A stretch of DNA of 64,000 bases from Ensifer adhaerens (GCF_000697965.2 NZ_CP015880.1:744001-808000); one strand, 5' to 3'. Counted from the stretch's first letter, positions 41,335 to 51,493 are shown. Numbers and translations are program-made. Notes: generated from the sequence alone by a model not told the origin.

Positions 41335-42141
41335 GCGATCCTCCCGGGTTCTGTGACGGTTTCATGATGTAAGGTGTGGCGGACAATTTCACATCGCAAA
41401 GGCTTTGTAAATCAGTGGCTTAAATCATTTAAACGATTGAAAAATCTTTAAATCGATTAATTTTTCGTTTATACACAGCACGCATCGCGTCCGGACGTCA
41501 ACAGGTTTAAGTTGCAGCTACTTTTGAAGTAATTTGCGCGCATAGATTGCGGCAAAGGGCCAGCCGTTTCGCGGCTCTCTATTAAGAGAGAACGGTGCTG
41601 CGGCGTGATCGGTGCCGCCATGACGGATTGCGTCGACTGGTTCGAAGGACACGATGGCTGAGCCTTGTTCGGGAGCGGCGCCGACGGACCTGAATCAGTT
41701 TCTGAGATGTTTGATTCACGCTGCGAGCGACAGCCGCCAAAGGATTCAAAAGAATCGAGAAAATGCGTGCGCAGCCATGCCGCGCTTGATCGGGAACGGG
41801 CTCTTTCGCGTTAGCGCATGCCGGCGAAGAGATGCTAACGAAACATGCTTAACGAAAGCTGACCGTTGTCCGGCGTCGTCGGGCCGCCTTGGGTTTCGGG
41901 CCGTGTTCCTCGCGTGATTGCGTCGCTAAAACTGTCGCAGGAAGCGGCTATGGCTTGGCAAGAGAATGAGCAATGCGGGTTTCCACCAGGGAAGAATCGC
42001 CGCAATCTAAGGTCGGAATTCGGGGAAGGTAATGCGTTTCCCGGTAGTGCCTGCCGGTCCAAATGGCCGACATTCATTTGCCATTCAGCCTCGTTCGGTT
42101 ATTGCTTCTGCCATGATGCTTCCCAAGTCGAAAGTGCGTTC
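41335..42141. other. 807-bp intergenic region between the 46-aa gene and feuN
   Basis: No convincing gene; an 87-codon frame at 41654-41917 has poor codon use (AGA, CGA, TTA) and was rejected. An AT-rich island at 41410-41480 has the repeated element TTTAAACGATT (41428-41438) and TTTAAATCGATT (41447-41458), and one DnaA-like box TTATACACA (41469-41477). A small hairpin CTCTCT-ATTA-AGAGAG lies at 41575-41590. Near feuN, CATTCA repeats at 42071 and 42082 have the 11-bp period of OmpR-family sites. Confidence 0.5.
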
Positions 42142-42396
42142 ATGTCTTCACCAGTGATCATAGCCGCGCTTGCTGCAGGCCTCGCCGGCTTCAGCCCGCC
42201 TGCGATCAGCGTGCCGTCGGATATTGTCGTTCGTGTGTCCGGCGATTGCAGCGCGGCTGCAGCGCAGGTCGTTGCCGACACTGGTGGCGAGTTGCTGTCG
42301 GCACAGCCGACGTCCGATGGCCAGTGCGTGATCACCGTGCTTGTTCCTGGCAATGGCGGTAGGCCGAAGAAGGTCACCGTCAAGGTGCCGATGTAG
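42142..42396 (+). CDS. feuN: FeuN-like small periplasmic protein
   Basis: An 84-aa exported protein: an N-terminal signal-like helix (PVIIAALAAGLAGFSPPA) and a mature part of about 60 residues with two Cys (GDCSAAAAQ, DGQCVIT) that could form a disulfide, ending in KKVTVKVPM. Its size, location immediately upstream of feuP and periplasmic nature match FeuN, the small negative regulator of the FeuPQ system in S. meliloti. I assign it mainly by context. ATG 42142; no strong Shine-Dalgarno sequence. Confidence 0.7.
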   Translation: MSSPVIIAALAAGLAGFSPPAISVPSDIVVRVSGDCSAAAAQVVADTGGELLSAQPTSDGQCVITVLVPGNGGRPKKVTVKVPM

Positions 42397-42536
42397 GCTA
42401 TCCCTGCAGCGCCGCGTGCCGTATCTGGCGTACGAAGGTCGCTGTAGCACTTTGAATGGCTGCATGTTCTTATCCTTAAATCAGCCAGATTTGGCGAAGC
42501 ATGCAGCAGGATGGCCGCGAGAGGAAGTAAAGACGG

Positions 42537-43208
42537 ATGCGCATTCTGATTGTCGAGGACGACGCCAACCTGAACCGGCAGCTCGCCGAGGTGCTGAAGG
42601 AGGCCGGCTACGTCGTTGACCAGGCCTATGATGGCGAGGAGGGGCACTATCTCGGCGACGCCGAGCCCTATGATGCCGTGATCCTCGATATCGGCCTGCC
42701 GGAAATGGACGGCATCACCGTGCTTGAGAAATGGCGCGGCGACGGCAAGACCATGCCGGTCCTGATCCTGACGGCGCGTGATCGCTGGAGCGACAAGGTG
42801 GCTGGCATCGATGCCGGCGCCGACGACTATGTTGCCAAGCCCTTCCACGTCGAAGAAGTTCTTGCCCGCATCCGCGCCCTGATCCGGCGCGCCGCCGGCC
42901 ATGCGAGCTCGGAGATCGTCTGCGGCCCGGTCCGCCTCGACACCAAGGGTTCCAAGGCAACGGTCGATGGCGTCGCATTGAAGCTGACGTCGCACGAGTT
43001 CCGGCTGCTCTCCTATCTCATGCACCACATGGGCCAGGTCGTTTCGCGCACAGAATTGGTCGAGCATATGTACGATCAGGATTTCGATCGCGATTCCAAT
43101 ACGATCGAAGTGTTCATCGGCCGGCTGCGCAAGAAGATCGGCAACGATCTGATCGAAACGGTGCGCGGTCTCGGATACCGAATGCAAGCGCCGGGCAATG
43201 GCAATTAG
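42537..43208 (+). CDS. feuP: response regulator FeuP (OmpR family)
   Basis: A 223-aa two-component regulator. The receiver domain has the acidic pocket Glu7-Asp8-Asp9, the phosphoacceptor Asp51 in VILDIGLPEMDG and Lys100 in VAKPFHVEE; the C-terminal winged helix has LTSHEFRLLSYLMHHMGQVVSRTELVEH and the wing DRDSNTIEVFIGRLRKKIG. In Sinorhizobium FeuP controls genes for cyclic glucan export and growth in low osmolarity and is needed for symbiosis. Its stop overlaps feuQ by 11 bp. Confidence 0.92.
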   Translation: MRILIVEDDANLNRQLAEVLKEAGYVVDQAYDGEEGHYLGDAEPYDAVILDIGLPEMDGITVLEKWRGDGKTMPVLILTARDRWSDKVAGIDAGADDYVAKPFHVEEVLARIRALIRRAAGHASSEIVCGPVRLDTKGSKATVDGVALKLTSHEFRLLSYLMHHMGQVVSRTELVEHMYDQDFDRDSNTIEVFIGRLRKKIGNDLIETVRGLGYRMQAPGNGN

Positions 43209-44583
43209 ATCGCTCACCGCACGCGTTCTGGTGGTCTCCACCGTCTGGGCGGTGGTGGCTCTCGTCGTGATCGGCGTGGTGATTTCCGAGCTTTATCGCC
43301 AGGGCTCCGAGCGCGGTTTCAAAGACCTGCTGCGCGCCCAGCTCTTCAACGTCGTCAACTCGATCTCCGTCAACGAGAGGACGGTGCTGTCGGGCAGTCC
43401 GCAGCTTGGCGACCTCCGGTTTTCGCAGCCGCAGACCGGTTGGTACTGGATCGTCGATCCGATCGGCGAGTTCGATACGCCGCCCCTGATCTCGACCTCG
43501 CTCGGCAACGGCAAGCTACCGATCGCCAGCGTCGACGAGGTGCCGTTCGATACCGGCTATGTTCGCTTCTACACCACCAAGGATCCCTTCGGGAACGAGG
43601 TCGAGGTCTCCGAGACCGAGGTCGTTCTCGACATCCAGGGCCATACGGCGCGCTTTCGCGTGGCGGGCAACCGCGACGTGCTCGAGGCCGATATCAACCG
43701 CTTCACCCGCAACCTGACGATCGCGCTCTCCATCTTCGGTCTGGGAGGGCTCGGGGTCAACGCGCTCACCATTCTCTTCGGCCTGAGGCCGCTCGATGAG
43801 GTCCGGCGCTCGATGGAGAAGATCCGCGCCGGCGAAAGCGAACGGTTGGACGGCGCTTTCCCGCGTGAGATCCAGCCGCTCGCCAACGAGGTCAATGCCC
43901 TGATCGACAGCAACCGCCGCATCGTCGAGCGCGCCCGCATGCAGGTCGGCAATCTTGCCCATTCGCTGAAGACACCGATCGCGGTCCTGCTCAACGAGGC
44001 CCGGGTGCTCGAGGCATCGCATGGCGAGTTGGTGCGCACTCAGGTCGATGCAATGCAGACCCAGGTTCAATCCTATCTGAGCCGCGCCCGGATTGCGGCG
44101 CAGCGCGAGTCCGTGCTGGCGCGGACCGAAGCGCAGCCGGCGCTCGAACGCCTCGTGCGCGTCATGCGCAAGCTCAATCCGGAAAAGCAGGTCCATCTGT
44201 CGATCAACCCGCCGGGACTGGTTCTTGCCATGGAGCTGCAGGACGTCGAGGAGACCGTTGGCAACCTGCTCGAAAATGCCGCCCGCCACGCCCGTGGCGA
44301 GGTGTGGCTGAATGTCAGGCCGGCACCGAGCGAGGTTCATGCCAAGGAGCCCGGCCGGCAGTGGATCGTTCTCGACATCGACGACGACGGGCCGGGGCTC
44401 AATCCCGACCAGATCGCAGTGGCGATGAAGCGCGGCAAGCGGCTCGACGAAAGCAAGCCCGGAACCGGGCTCGGTCTTTCGATCGTCAGCGAGATCGTCC
44501 GGGAGTATCAGGGCACCATCACCCTGTCACGACGGGACGAGGGAGGGTTGCGTGCGGAACTGGTTTTGCCGGCGGCCGTTTAG
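43198..44583 (+). CDS. feuQ: sensor histidine kinase FeuQ
   Basis: A 461-aa inner-membrane kinase with a PhoQ-like layout. Two transmembrane helices (about 10-32 and 174-197) enclose a ~140-residue periplasmic sensor; a HAMP domain follows, then His255 in NLAHSLKTPIAVLLNEA and an HATPase with NLLENAARHA, DDDGPGL and GTGLGLSIVSEIV. The sensor contains many acidic residues, as in PhoQ. It should set the phosphorylation of FeuP and be restrained by FeuN in the periplasm. It starts within feuP. Confidence 0.92.
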   Translation: MAIRSLTARVLVVSTVWAVVALVVIGVVISELYRQGSERGFKDLLRAQLFNVVNSISVNERTVLSGSPQLGDLRFSQPQTGWYWIVDPIGEFDTPPLISTSLGNGKLPIASVDEVPFDTGYVRFYTTKDPFGNEVEVSETEVVLDIQGHTARFRVAGNRDVLEADINRFTRNLTIALSIFGLGGLGVNALTILFGLRPLDEVRRSMEKIRAGESERLDGAFPREIQPLANEVNALIDSNRRIVERARMQVGNLAHSLKTPIAVLLNEARVLEASHGELVRTQVDAMQTQVQSYLSRARIAAQRESVLARTEAQPALERLVRVMRKLNPEKQVHLSINPPGLVLAMELQDVEETVGNLLENAARHARGEVWLNVRPAPSEVHAKEPGRQWIVLDIDDDGPGLNPDQIAVAMKRGKRLDESKPGTGLGLSIVSEIVREYQGTITLSRRDEGGLRAELVLPAAV

Positions 44584-44645
44584 AGGGTGATGAGGAAATG
44601 CGTGGTTCCGGCGTCGCTCGCTTGCGAATCCATCGTGATTTAGGG

Positions 44646-44676
44646 GTCACACCCGTGCTTGAAAATGTCACACCCG
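44646..44676. promoter_or_regulatory. 10-bp direct repeat GTCACACCCG with 21-bp period
   Basis: GTCACACCCG occurs at 44646-44655 and 44667-44676, two helical turns apart, in the 237 bp between feuQ and the lipoprotein gene. This is the geometry of tandem response-regulator sites. Confidence 0.5.
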
Positions 44677-44820
44677 CAGGGCTCGCCGTTGCCTCGGCAC
44701 GCGGGGAATGCCAAAAGAAAATCAAGGACTAGTCGTCATCGTGCTCGAATGGAACGAGCTTAAGAATGCGGCTTCGGATAGGATGATTGAGTGTCGCGGA
44801 TCATGAGGAACCAGGCAGAA

Positions 44821-45261
44821 ATGACACGGGCTATTGTCGTCGGCGGCAGGATCGTTGTGATCGCCTCGGCCGTCGCGCTTGCCGGATGCGGCACGACGGG
44901 CAGCAAGGGCGCGGCCGCCGGCCTCGGCTCGACGGCAACGCGTGGTGCCACCTCGACCAATTACATCGCGGCACTCCAGGGTGGGGTGATCGCGCGTCTC
45001 ACCGATCTCGACATCGGGACATCCGACCGTCAGCGCGCTCTGGAAGCGGAATACCGCGCACTTGAAGCGGCCCCCGGTGGGCAGCCGGTGACCTGGGACG
45101 GGCGCGGCGTCAACGGTTCGGTCGTTGCAGCCGCTCCCTATCAGGTCGGGTCGCAGAACTGCCGCCAGTATAGCCACACGGTTACCGTCAAGGGACAGCC
45201 GAAGACGGCGCGGGGTGCTGCCTGCCGCAACCCGGACGGCAGCTGGACACCGCTGACCTAA
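44821..45261 (+). CDS. surface antigen-type lipoprotein
   Basis: A 146-aa lipoprotein. The signal ends with the lipobox ALAGC at Cys23. The mature part has ATSTNYIAALQGGVIARLTDLDIGTSDRQRALEAEYRALE and, at the end, NCRQYSHTVTVKGQPKTARGAACRNPDGSW, the 17-kDa/RT0821-type surface-antigen domain of alphaproteobacteria. Located in the outer membrane or periplasm. The start is uncertain: ATG 44821 gives a standard signal peptide, while ATG 44803 and GTG 44791 would add 6 or 10 residues. It follows feuQ with a regulatory-looking gap. Confidence 0.8.
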   Translation: MTRAIVVGGRIVVIASAVALAGCGTTGSKGAAAGLGSTATRGATSTNYIAALQGGVIARLTDLDIGTSDRQRALEAEYRALEAAPGGQPVTWDGRGVNGSVVAAAPYQVGSQNCRQYSHTVTVKGQPKTARGAACRNPDGSWTPLT

Positions 45262-45391
45262 GGCGTAGCCGGCCGGGCTCTCCCGGATGTGCTCAGGCGG
45301 ATCGAGCCGCCGTTGCGGCGAAACGCCTCAAATCTCCGTCATAAGGGGTTTTCGAGTTGGAATGGCATGGGGGCCATAGTATTGAGCTTCC

Positions 45392-46534
45392 ATGTTGTTC
45401 TGGATCCTCGTCGCCACTCTGACGGCGGCTGTCGCTGTCGTGCTCATCCTTCCGCTGCTGCGGGCGGGGGAAGCCCCGTCGTCTCCCCACAGCCATGATG
45501 TCGAGGTCTATCGCGACCAGCTCGAAGAGTTGAAGCGGGACCAGGATAGCGGCCTGATCGGCGGCGACGACGCCGAGCTTGCGCGCGCCGAAGTTGCGCG
45601 CCGGCTGCTGGCTGCTGGCGAGAGCGACAGTGAGGCGATTGCGGCTGCCGCGCCGCGCCGCGGTGTCAGCCGCCTGGCCCAGGCCTTCGTGCTTCTCTGT
45701 CTTCCGGCCGTCGGCCTCTGTCTTTACTTGCTGACGGGCAGCCCGGGCATGCCGGCGCAGCCGCTGGCCGCACGCCTGGCCGATCCCAATGGCGACATCA
45801 ACATCCTGATTGCCAAGGCTGAGAATCATCTGGCGGTAAACCCGAATGATGGCGCCGGCTGGGACCTGCTTGCGCCGATCTACATGCGCAACGGCCGTGT
45901 CGAAGATGCGGTCGATGCCTATGACCGGGCGATCCGCCTGCTTGGCCCGACGCCGGCACGTCTCGGCGGCTATGCCGAGGCGATGGTCGTGCAGTCCGAC
46001 GGCGTCGTGACGAGCAAGGCGCAGGACGCGCTGAAGCAGGCGCTGACGCTCGATCCCAATGACCCGCGCTCGGAATTCTATCTTGCCCTCGGCCTCAAGC
46101 AGGAAGGCAAGAAAGCGGAAGCGCTGACTGCCTTCAACCGACTGGTCGCGACATCACCCGCCGACGCGCCCTGGCTGCCGCTCGTCAAACAGCACGTGGC
46201 AGAACTGGGCGGCGCCGGCGCCACCAGCGCTGCAGCGCCCGGCAATCCGAGTGCCGATGACGTGGCCGCCGCCGAAAGCATGAGCGCCGGCGATCGCCAG
46301 GAAATGATCCGGGGCATGGTCGGCAGCCTCGAAAGCCGGCTGAAGGAAAATCCGGATAATCTTGAAGGCTGGGCGCGTCTGATCCGCTCCCATGTTGTCC
46401 TTGATCAACGAGACAAGGCACTGGCCGCGCTAAGGGAGGGCCTGAAAACCTTCCCGGCCGATGGCGACGGCGGCAAGCAGCTGCTGGCGCTGGCGCGTGA
46501 GCTCGGGATTGCCACCGACGGAGTAACGCAATGA
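45392..46534 (+). CDS. cycH: cytochrome c maturation protein CcmI (CycH)
   Basis: A 380-aa protein that holds apocytochrome c for haem attachment. The N-terminal pair of helices (about 1-24 and 95-113) encloses a cytosolic segment [37 protein letters not shown], the family signature. The periplasmic rest is TPR-like ([33 protein letters not shown]). First gene of cycHJKL. It overlaps cycJ as ATGA. Confidence 0.95.
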   Translation: MLFWILVATLTAAVAVVLILPLLRAGEAPSSPHSHDVEVYRDQLEELKRDQDSGLIGGDDAELARAEVARRLLAAGESDSEAIAAAAPRRGVSRLAQAFVLLCLPAVGLCLYLLTGSPGMPAQPLAARLADPNGDINILIAKAENHLAVNPNDGAGWDLLAPIYMRNGRVEDAVDAYDRAIRLLGPTPARLGGYAEAMVVQSDGVVTSKAQDALKQALTLDPNDPRSEFYLALGLKQEGKKAEALTAFNRLVATSPADAPWLPLVKQHVAELGGAGATSAAAPGNPSADDVAAAESMSAGDRQEMIRGMVGSLESRLKENPDNLEGWARLIRSHVVLDQRDKALAALREGLKTFPADGDGGKQLLALARELGIATDGVTQ

Positions 46535-46983
46535 CGCGCAAACAAAAAAGACTGGCGATCATCGGCGGCGGTGTCGGCTTCCTGGTGCTTGCAGCCTTCC
46601 TCGTGATGTTCGCCTTCAGCCAGGCGATCGCCTATTTCTATGTGCCGAGCGACCTCGAAAAGGCCAACGTACCGCCGGGAACCCGCATCCGCCTCGGCGG
46701 TGTCGTCGAAACCGGCTCCGTCAAGCGCGGTGACGGTAAGACGGTGACCTTCACCGTCACCGATACGCTGAGCGGTGTGCCGGTCACCTATACCGGCATC
46801 CTGCCTGACCTGTTCCGCGAAGGGCAGGGTGTGGTGACGGAGGGAACCTTCGTTGCCGGAAGCTCGGTCTTCGTGGCCGATTCCGTTCTCGCCAAGCATG
46901 ACGAGACCTATATGCCCAAGGATGTCGCCGACCGTTTGAAGGCGCAGGGCGTCGAGCTCAGCGGGAAGGAAACCATCAAGTGA
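46531..46983 (+). CDS. cycJ: haem chaperone CcmE (CycJ)
   Basis: A 150-aa membrane-anchored haem chaperone. After an N-terminal helix (about 8-28) comes the OB-fold; the covalent haem-binding His123 lies in [11 protein letters not shown]. Residues [28 protein letters not shown] are characteristic. It receives haem from the CcmC/ABC module (not in this window) and gives it to CycK. It overlaps both neighbours. Confidence 0.96.
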   Translation: MTRKQKRLAIIGGGVGFLVLAAFLVMFAFSQAIAYFYVPSDLEKANVPPGTRIRLGGVVETGSVKRGDGKTVTFTVTDTLSGVPVTYTGILPDLFREGQGVVTEGTFVAGSSVFVADSVLAKHDETYMPKDVADRLKAQGVELSGKETIK

Positions 46984-48968
46984 TCATCGAGCTCGGACAC
47001 TACGCTCTGGTTCTGGCGTTGGCGACGGCGGTCATTCAGGCCGCCTTACCGATCCTTGGCGCACGATTGAACGATCGCGGCCTGATGGAACTCGCATCCA
47101 GCGCCGCCGTCGCCTGCTTTCTGCTCGTCGCTTTCGCTTTTGCCGTCCTCACCTTCGCCTATGTGACCTCGGATTTCTCGGTCCGCAACGTCTGGGAAAA
47201 CTCCCATTCGCTGAAGCCGCTGATCTACAAGATCTCGGGCGTCTGGGGGAACCATGAAGGCTCGATGCTGCTGTGGCTGTTGATCCTGACGTTCTTTTCG
47301 GCGCTGGTTGCCGCCTTTGGGCGCAACCTGCCGGAGACGTTGAAGGCAAACGTGCTTGCCGTCCAGGCCTGGATCGCGATGGCCTTCGCGCTCTTCATCC
47401 TGCTGACGTCCAATCCGTTCGCTCGGCTGATGCCCGCGCCGGGCGAGGGCAAGGACCTGAACCCGATCCTTCAGGACGTCGGCCTCGCCATTCATCCGCC
47501 ACTGCTCTACCTCGGCTATGTCGGTTTTTCGGTCTGCTTCTCCTTTGCCATCGCGGCCTTGATCGAGGGCCGCATCGACGCCGCCTGGGCTCGCTGGGTC
47601 CGTCCCTGGACGCTTGCCGCCTGGACCTTTCTCACCGCCGGGATCTCCATGGGTTCGTACTGGGCCTATTACGAGCTCGGCTGGGGTGGCTGGTGGTTCT
47701 GGGATCCGGTCGAAAACGCCTCCTTCATGCCGTGGCTCGCGGGTACGGCGCTTTTGCATTCGGCGCTGGTCATGGAAAAGCGCGAGGCGCTGAAGATCTG
47801 GACCGTGCTACTTGCGATCATGACCTTCTCGCTGTCGCTGCTCGGCACCTTCCTCGTGCGTTCGGGTGTCCTGACTTCGGTCCACGCCTTCGCCACCGAC
47901 CCGACGCGCGGCATCTTCATCCTCGCCATTCTCGTCTTCTTCATCGGCGGTGCGTTCACGCTCTTCGCCCTGCGCGCCTCGCACCTGAAAGCCGGCGGCA
48001 TCTTCGCGCCGATCTCGCGTGAGGGTGCGCTGGTCTTCAACAACCTCATCCTGACGACGGCGACCGCGACGGTCCTGACCGGCACGCTCTATCCGCTGGT
48101 GCTCGAAGCGCTGACCGGCGACAAGATCTCCGTCGGGCCGCCCTTCTTCAACATGACCTTCGGCCTGTTGATGCTGCCACTGCTCTTTGCGGTGCCTTTC
48201 GGCCCGCTGCTTGCCTGGAAGCGCGGCGACCTTGCTGGCGTTTCGCAGCGGCTCTTCGCAGCGGTTGCCATCGGCCTGCTCTTCGGCGTCACCTATTATT
48301 ACTTCATGAATGGCGGCCCGGTTCTGGCGCTCTTCGGCATTGCCCTTGGCGTCTACGTGATTGTCGGTTCGTTGACGGACCTGGCGCTGCGCTCCGGCCT
48401 CGGCAAGGTCGCAGGCAACGTCGTCTGGCGACGCTTCTCCGGCCTGCCGCGTTCGGCTTTCGGCACGGCGCTTGCGCATATCGGCCTCGGCGTCACCCTG
48501 ATCGGCATCGTCGCCGTCACGGCCTTCGAGACCGAAACCGTGGTCGAGATGAAGCCCGGCATGACGGTGGATGCCGGTGGCTACACCCTGCGCTTCGACG
48601 GCATGCGCAATGGCAGCGGCCCGAACTATTCCGAGGAGTCCGGCCACTTCACCATCAGCCGCGGTGGCGCTGCGATTGACGACGTCTGGTCTTCGAAGCG
48701 TCTCTACCAGGCGCGCCGCATGCCGACGACCGAGGCGGGCATTCGCACCTTCGGCTTGAGCCAACTCTACGTCTCGCTCGGCGATCAGATCAGCGAAGGC
48801 GGCATCGTCGTGCGCATCTGGTGGAAGCCGATGATCCTGTGCATCTGGGGCGGTACCCTGTTCATGATGGCGGGTGGTTTCGTCTCCTTGAGCGACCGCC
48901 GCCTGCGCGTCGGCGCGCCGGCCAAGGCCAAGCGACCGAAGGCGGTGCCTGTGGGGGCTGCGGAATGA
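46980..48968 (+). CDS. cycK: haem lyase subunit CcmF (CycK)
   Basis: A 662-aa polytopic protein with the haem-handling WWD motif [20 protein letters not shown] at about 230-250, and the conserved His residues in [15 protein letters not shown] and [13 protein letters not shown]. About 15 helices. The start is GTG 46980 within the cycJ stop (GTGA). It attaches haem to apocytochrome c with CycH and CycL. Confidence 0.96.
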   Translation: MIIELGHYALVLALATAVIQAALPILGARLNDRGLMELASSAAVACFLLVAFAFAVLTFAYVTSDFSVRNVWENSHSLKPLIYKISGVWGNHEGSMLLWLLILTFFSALVAAFGRNLPETLKANVLAVQAWIAMAFALFILLTSNPFARLMPAPGEGKDLNPILQDVGLAIHPPLLYLGYVGFSVCFSFAIAALIEGRIDAAWARWVRPWTLAAWTFLTAGISMGSYWAYYELGWGGWWFWDPVENASFMPWLAGTALLHSALVMEKREALKIWTVLLAIMTFSLSLLGTFLVRSGVLTSVHAFATDPTRGIFILAILVFFIGGAFTLFALRASHLKAGGIFAPISREGALVFNNLILTTATATVLTGTLYPLVLEALTGDKISVGPPFFNMTFGLLMLPLLFAVPFGPLLAWKRGDLAGVSQRLFAAVAIGLLFGVTYYYFMNGGPVLALFGIALGVYVIVGSLTDLALRSGLGKVAGNVVWRRFSGLPRSAFGTALAHIGLGVTLIGIVAVTAFETETVVEMKPGMTVDAGGYTLRFDGMRNGSGPNYSEESGHFTISRGGAAIDDVWSSKRLYQARRMPTTEAGIRTFGLSQLYVSLGDQISEGGIVVRIWWKPMILCIWGGTLFMMAGGFVSLSDRRLRVGAPAKAKRPKAVPVGAAE

Positions 48969-49420
48969 ACCGTCTGCTCCTGGCACTCCTGCTGTTGCTC
49001 GCGCCTGTCGGCTCGGCCTTTGCCGTCAACCCGGATGAAGTGCTTGCCGATCCCGCGCTCGAAGCGCGGGCGCGGGCGATCTCGGCGGAGCTGCGCTGCA
49101 TGGTCTGCCAGAACCAGTCGATCGACGATTCCAACGCCGAGCTTGCCAAGGACCTGCGCGTGCTTGTGCGCGAGCGGCTGGCGAACGGCGACAGCGACAA
49201 GGCCGTCATCGATTACGTCGTGTCCCGCTATGGCGAATTCGTACTGCTGAAGCCGCGCTTCGAGACGAAGACCCTGATCCTCTGGGGCATGCCGGCGACC
49301 CTGCTTCTCGTCGGGGCGATTACCCTCGTCATCGCCTCTCGCCGTCGCGGCGCCCAGCCAAAGGGGACGCCGCTTTCCGAGGACGAGAAGGAAAAGCTGA
49401 AGAAGCTGCTTCAGCCTTAA
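48965..49420 (+). CDS. cycL: apocytochrome c thioreductase CcmH (CycL)
   Basis: A 151-aa periplasmic, C-terminally anchored thiol protein: signal peptide (1-20), redox pair Cys45-x2-Cys48 in [19 protein letters not shown], and a transmembrane helix at about 106-125. It reduces apocytochrome c before haem ligation. It overlaps cycK as ATGA and closes the operon. The 328-bp gap to degP holds the degP promoter. Confidence 0.96.
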   Translation: MNRLLLALLLLLAPVGSAFAVNPDEVLADPALEARARAISAELRCMVCQNQSIDDSNAELAKDLRVLVRERLANGDSDKAVIDYVVSRYGEFVLLKPRFETKTLILWGMPATLLLVGAITLVIASRRRGAQPKGTPLSEDEKEKLKKLLQP

Positions 49421-49747
49421 TGCAGCGCTCGCCGAACGCGCATTCGTTGGATCGGCTTCAGCACTAATCTCTTGATATCGCTTGAGATCCCTGCCGGTGG
49501 CGGGCAATTCCGTTCGCGCCAACGCGCAGTCCCCGGCAGGCCTTTGGCCGAGCCCGGGCCAGCTCTTCACAACATTACCAAAAATTCATTTTCCGGACAG
49601 AACTCAGTAAGGTCCCATCCGTTACATCTTTCGTCATCGGCTGTTCCTCCAGTCAGCCAAAACGAATTCCGCCTTCCCTGAGGCGGCTTCGCAACCAGGT
49701 TTCGGTGCCGTCTCCGATGGCATCTAGGAAGAGAAAAGGCAAAACGG
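49421..49747. promoter_or_regulatory. intergenic region upstream of degP
   Basis: About 330 bp without a gene. An AT-rich stretch at 49568-49595 (ACAACATTACCAAAAATTC) followed by GGACAG is the best promoter candidate. I see no clear sigma-E-type or two-component repeat. Confidence 0.35.
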
Positions 49748-51307
49748 ATGTTTACGACCAAATCCCTGCGTCCCTCCCTCAAGACCGTTCTGAAGACCTC
49801 GACCATCGCCGGCCTTGCCGCCGTCATGCTGACCTCGGGTCTGCCGGCAAGCATCTCGCAATCCTTTGCCGATCCGGTGAAGGTGGAAGCGCCGTCGGTG
49901 CCGAGCTTTGCCAATGTCGTTGATGCCGTTTCGCCGGCCGTCGTTTCGGTGCGCGTCCAGTCGCGCGTCAACCCGGTGGCCGAAGATGGCGGCGACTTCA
50001 GCTTCGATTTCAACGGTCGCGGTTTCGACGATCTGCCCGACGATCACCCCCTGAAGCGCTTCTTCAAGGAATTCGGTCCGCGCGGCGATGACCGTGCCGA
50101 CCGCGGCCCCAACCGCCGTGGCCCGCATGGCGAAGGCCGCCTGCGTCCGACCGCTCAGGGCTCCGGCTTCTTCATCTCCGAAGACGGCTACCTCGTCACC
50201 AACAACCACGTCGTTTCCGACGGTTCGGCCTTCACGGTCATCCTCAACGACGGCACCGAACTCGATGCCAAGCTGGTCGGCAAGGATAGCCGCACGGATC
50301 TCGCCGTGCTCAAGGTCGATGACAAGCGCAAGTTCACCTATGTCGGCTGGGCCGATGACAGCAAGGTCCGCGTCGGTGACTGGGTCGTTGCCGTCGGCAA
50401 CCCGTTCGGTCTCGGCGGCACGGTGACCTCCGGCATCGTTTCGGCGCGTGGCCGCGATATCGGCTCCGGCCCCTATGACGATTACCTGCAGGTTGATGCG
50501 GCGGTGAACCGCGGCAACTCGGGCGGTCCGACCTTCAACCTCTCCGGTGAAGTCGTCGGCATCAATACCGCGATCTTCTCGCCGAGGGGCGGCGGCAACG
50601 TCGGTATCGCCTTTGCCATCCCGTCGACCGTTGCCAAGGATGTCGTCACCGACCTGATCAAGGACGGCTCGGTTTCCCGCGGCTGGCTCGGCGTGCAGAT
50701 CCAGCCCGTTACCAAGGACATCGCCGAATCGCTCGGCCTTTCGGAAGCAAGCGGCGCGCTCGTCGTCGAACCGCAGACCGGCTCGCCGGGTGAAAAGGCA
50801 GGCATCAAGAAGGGTGACGTCGTAACCGCGCTGAACGGCGACACGGTCAAGGATCCGCGTGACCTTGCCCGCAAGGTTGCGGCAATCCGCCCGGGCACCA
50901 CGGTCGATCTGGCCCTGTGGCGCGACGGCAAGGCGGAAACCGTCAAACTCGAAATCGGCACGCTGCCCAAGGACGACAAGGACGCTGCCAAGAGCCAGGA
51001 CGACCAGTCCGAAGAAGCCCAGCCGTCGAGCGAGCAGGCACTGGCCGACCTTGGCGTCTCTGTCGTGCCGTCTGATGATGGCAAGGGCGTCACCATCGCC
51101 TCGGTCGACGAAGACTCTGATGCCAGCGATCGCGGCCTGAAGCAGGGCGAAAAGATCGTCTCGGTGAACAATCAGGAGGTGAAGTCCGCCGACGACATCC
51201 TGAAGGTCATCAACACTGCCAAGAAGGACGGCCGTAGCAAGGCGCTCTTCCAGATCGAGGCCGACAACGGCAGCCGCTTCGTGGCCCTTCCGATCGACAA
51301 GGGCTGA
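49748..51307 (+). CDS. degP: periplasmic serine protease/chaperone DegP (HtrA)
   Basis: A 519-aa HtrA protease. A long signal region (to about residue 41, QSFA) is followed by the trypsin-like domain with the complete triad His154 (TNNHVV), Asp184 (RTDLAVL), Ser258 (RGNSGGP), then two PDZ domains (from about 310 and 435). A charged Q-rich linker lies between the PDZs (KDAAKSQDDQSEEAQPSSEQ). It clears or refolds damaged periplasmic proteins. It lies between the cyc operon and a two-component pair, in the same order as in S. meliloti (degP1). Confidence 0.96.
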   Translation: MFTTKSLRPSLKTVLKTSTIAGLAAVMLTSGLPASISQSFADPVKVEAPSVPSFANVVDAVSPAVVSVRVQSRVNPVAEDGGDFSFDFNGRGFDDLPDDHPLKRFFKEFGPRGDDRADRGPNRRGPHGEGRLRPTAQGSGFFISEDGYLVTNNHVVSDGSAFTVILNDGTELDAKLVGKDSRTDLAVLKVDDKRKFTYVGWADDSKVRVGDWVVAVGNPFGLGGTVTSGIVSARGRDIGSGPYDDYLQVDAAVNRGNSGGPTFNLSGEVVGINTAIFSPRGGGNVGIAFAIPSTVAKDVVTDLIKDGSVSRGWLGVQIQPVTKDIAESLGLSEASGALVVEPQTGSPGEKAGIKKGDVVTALNGDTVKDPRDLARKVAAIRPGTTVDLALWRDGKAETVKLEIGTLPKDDKDAAKSQDDQSEEAQPSSEQALADLGVSVVPSDDGKGVTIASVDEDSDASDRGLKQGEKIVSVNNQEVKSADDILKVINTAKKDGRSKALFQIEADNGSRFVALPIDKG

Positions 51308-51493
51308 TCGCGGCAGTCAAATGATTGACCGGAGCGCCGCGATTTCCAAGTGATGTCGCGGCGCTCGCCGTTTGGAGCGGGATTTGAAAAGGTGTGTGCG
51401 GTTCTCCGCCCATCCCGCTTTCCCTCACGAGAGCACTCGCCAACCCGGTTGTCGAAAGTCGAAACCGGTTGAGACAGACAGGGGTCCGGGACT

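Noticed and set aside
41469..41477. DnaA-like box and AT-rich DNA as a replication origin
   Set aside because: Only a single box, and no dnaA, hemE, parAB or repABC genes nearby. Kept only as a possible promoter element.
41654..41917. 87-codon frame in the gap before feuN
   Set aside because: Codon use (AGA, CGA, TTA, AGG) is unlike the neighbours, there is only a weak GGA before the ATG, and no recognisable feature in the product.
45262..45391. Terminator between the lipoprotein gene and cycH
   Set aside because: Several GC-rich self-complementary pieces exist (for example CGCC-GTTGC-GGCG) but none is clearly best and there is no T-run.
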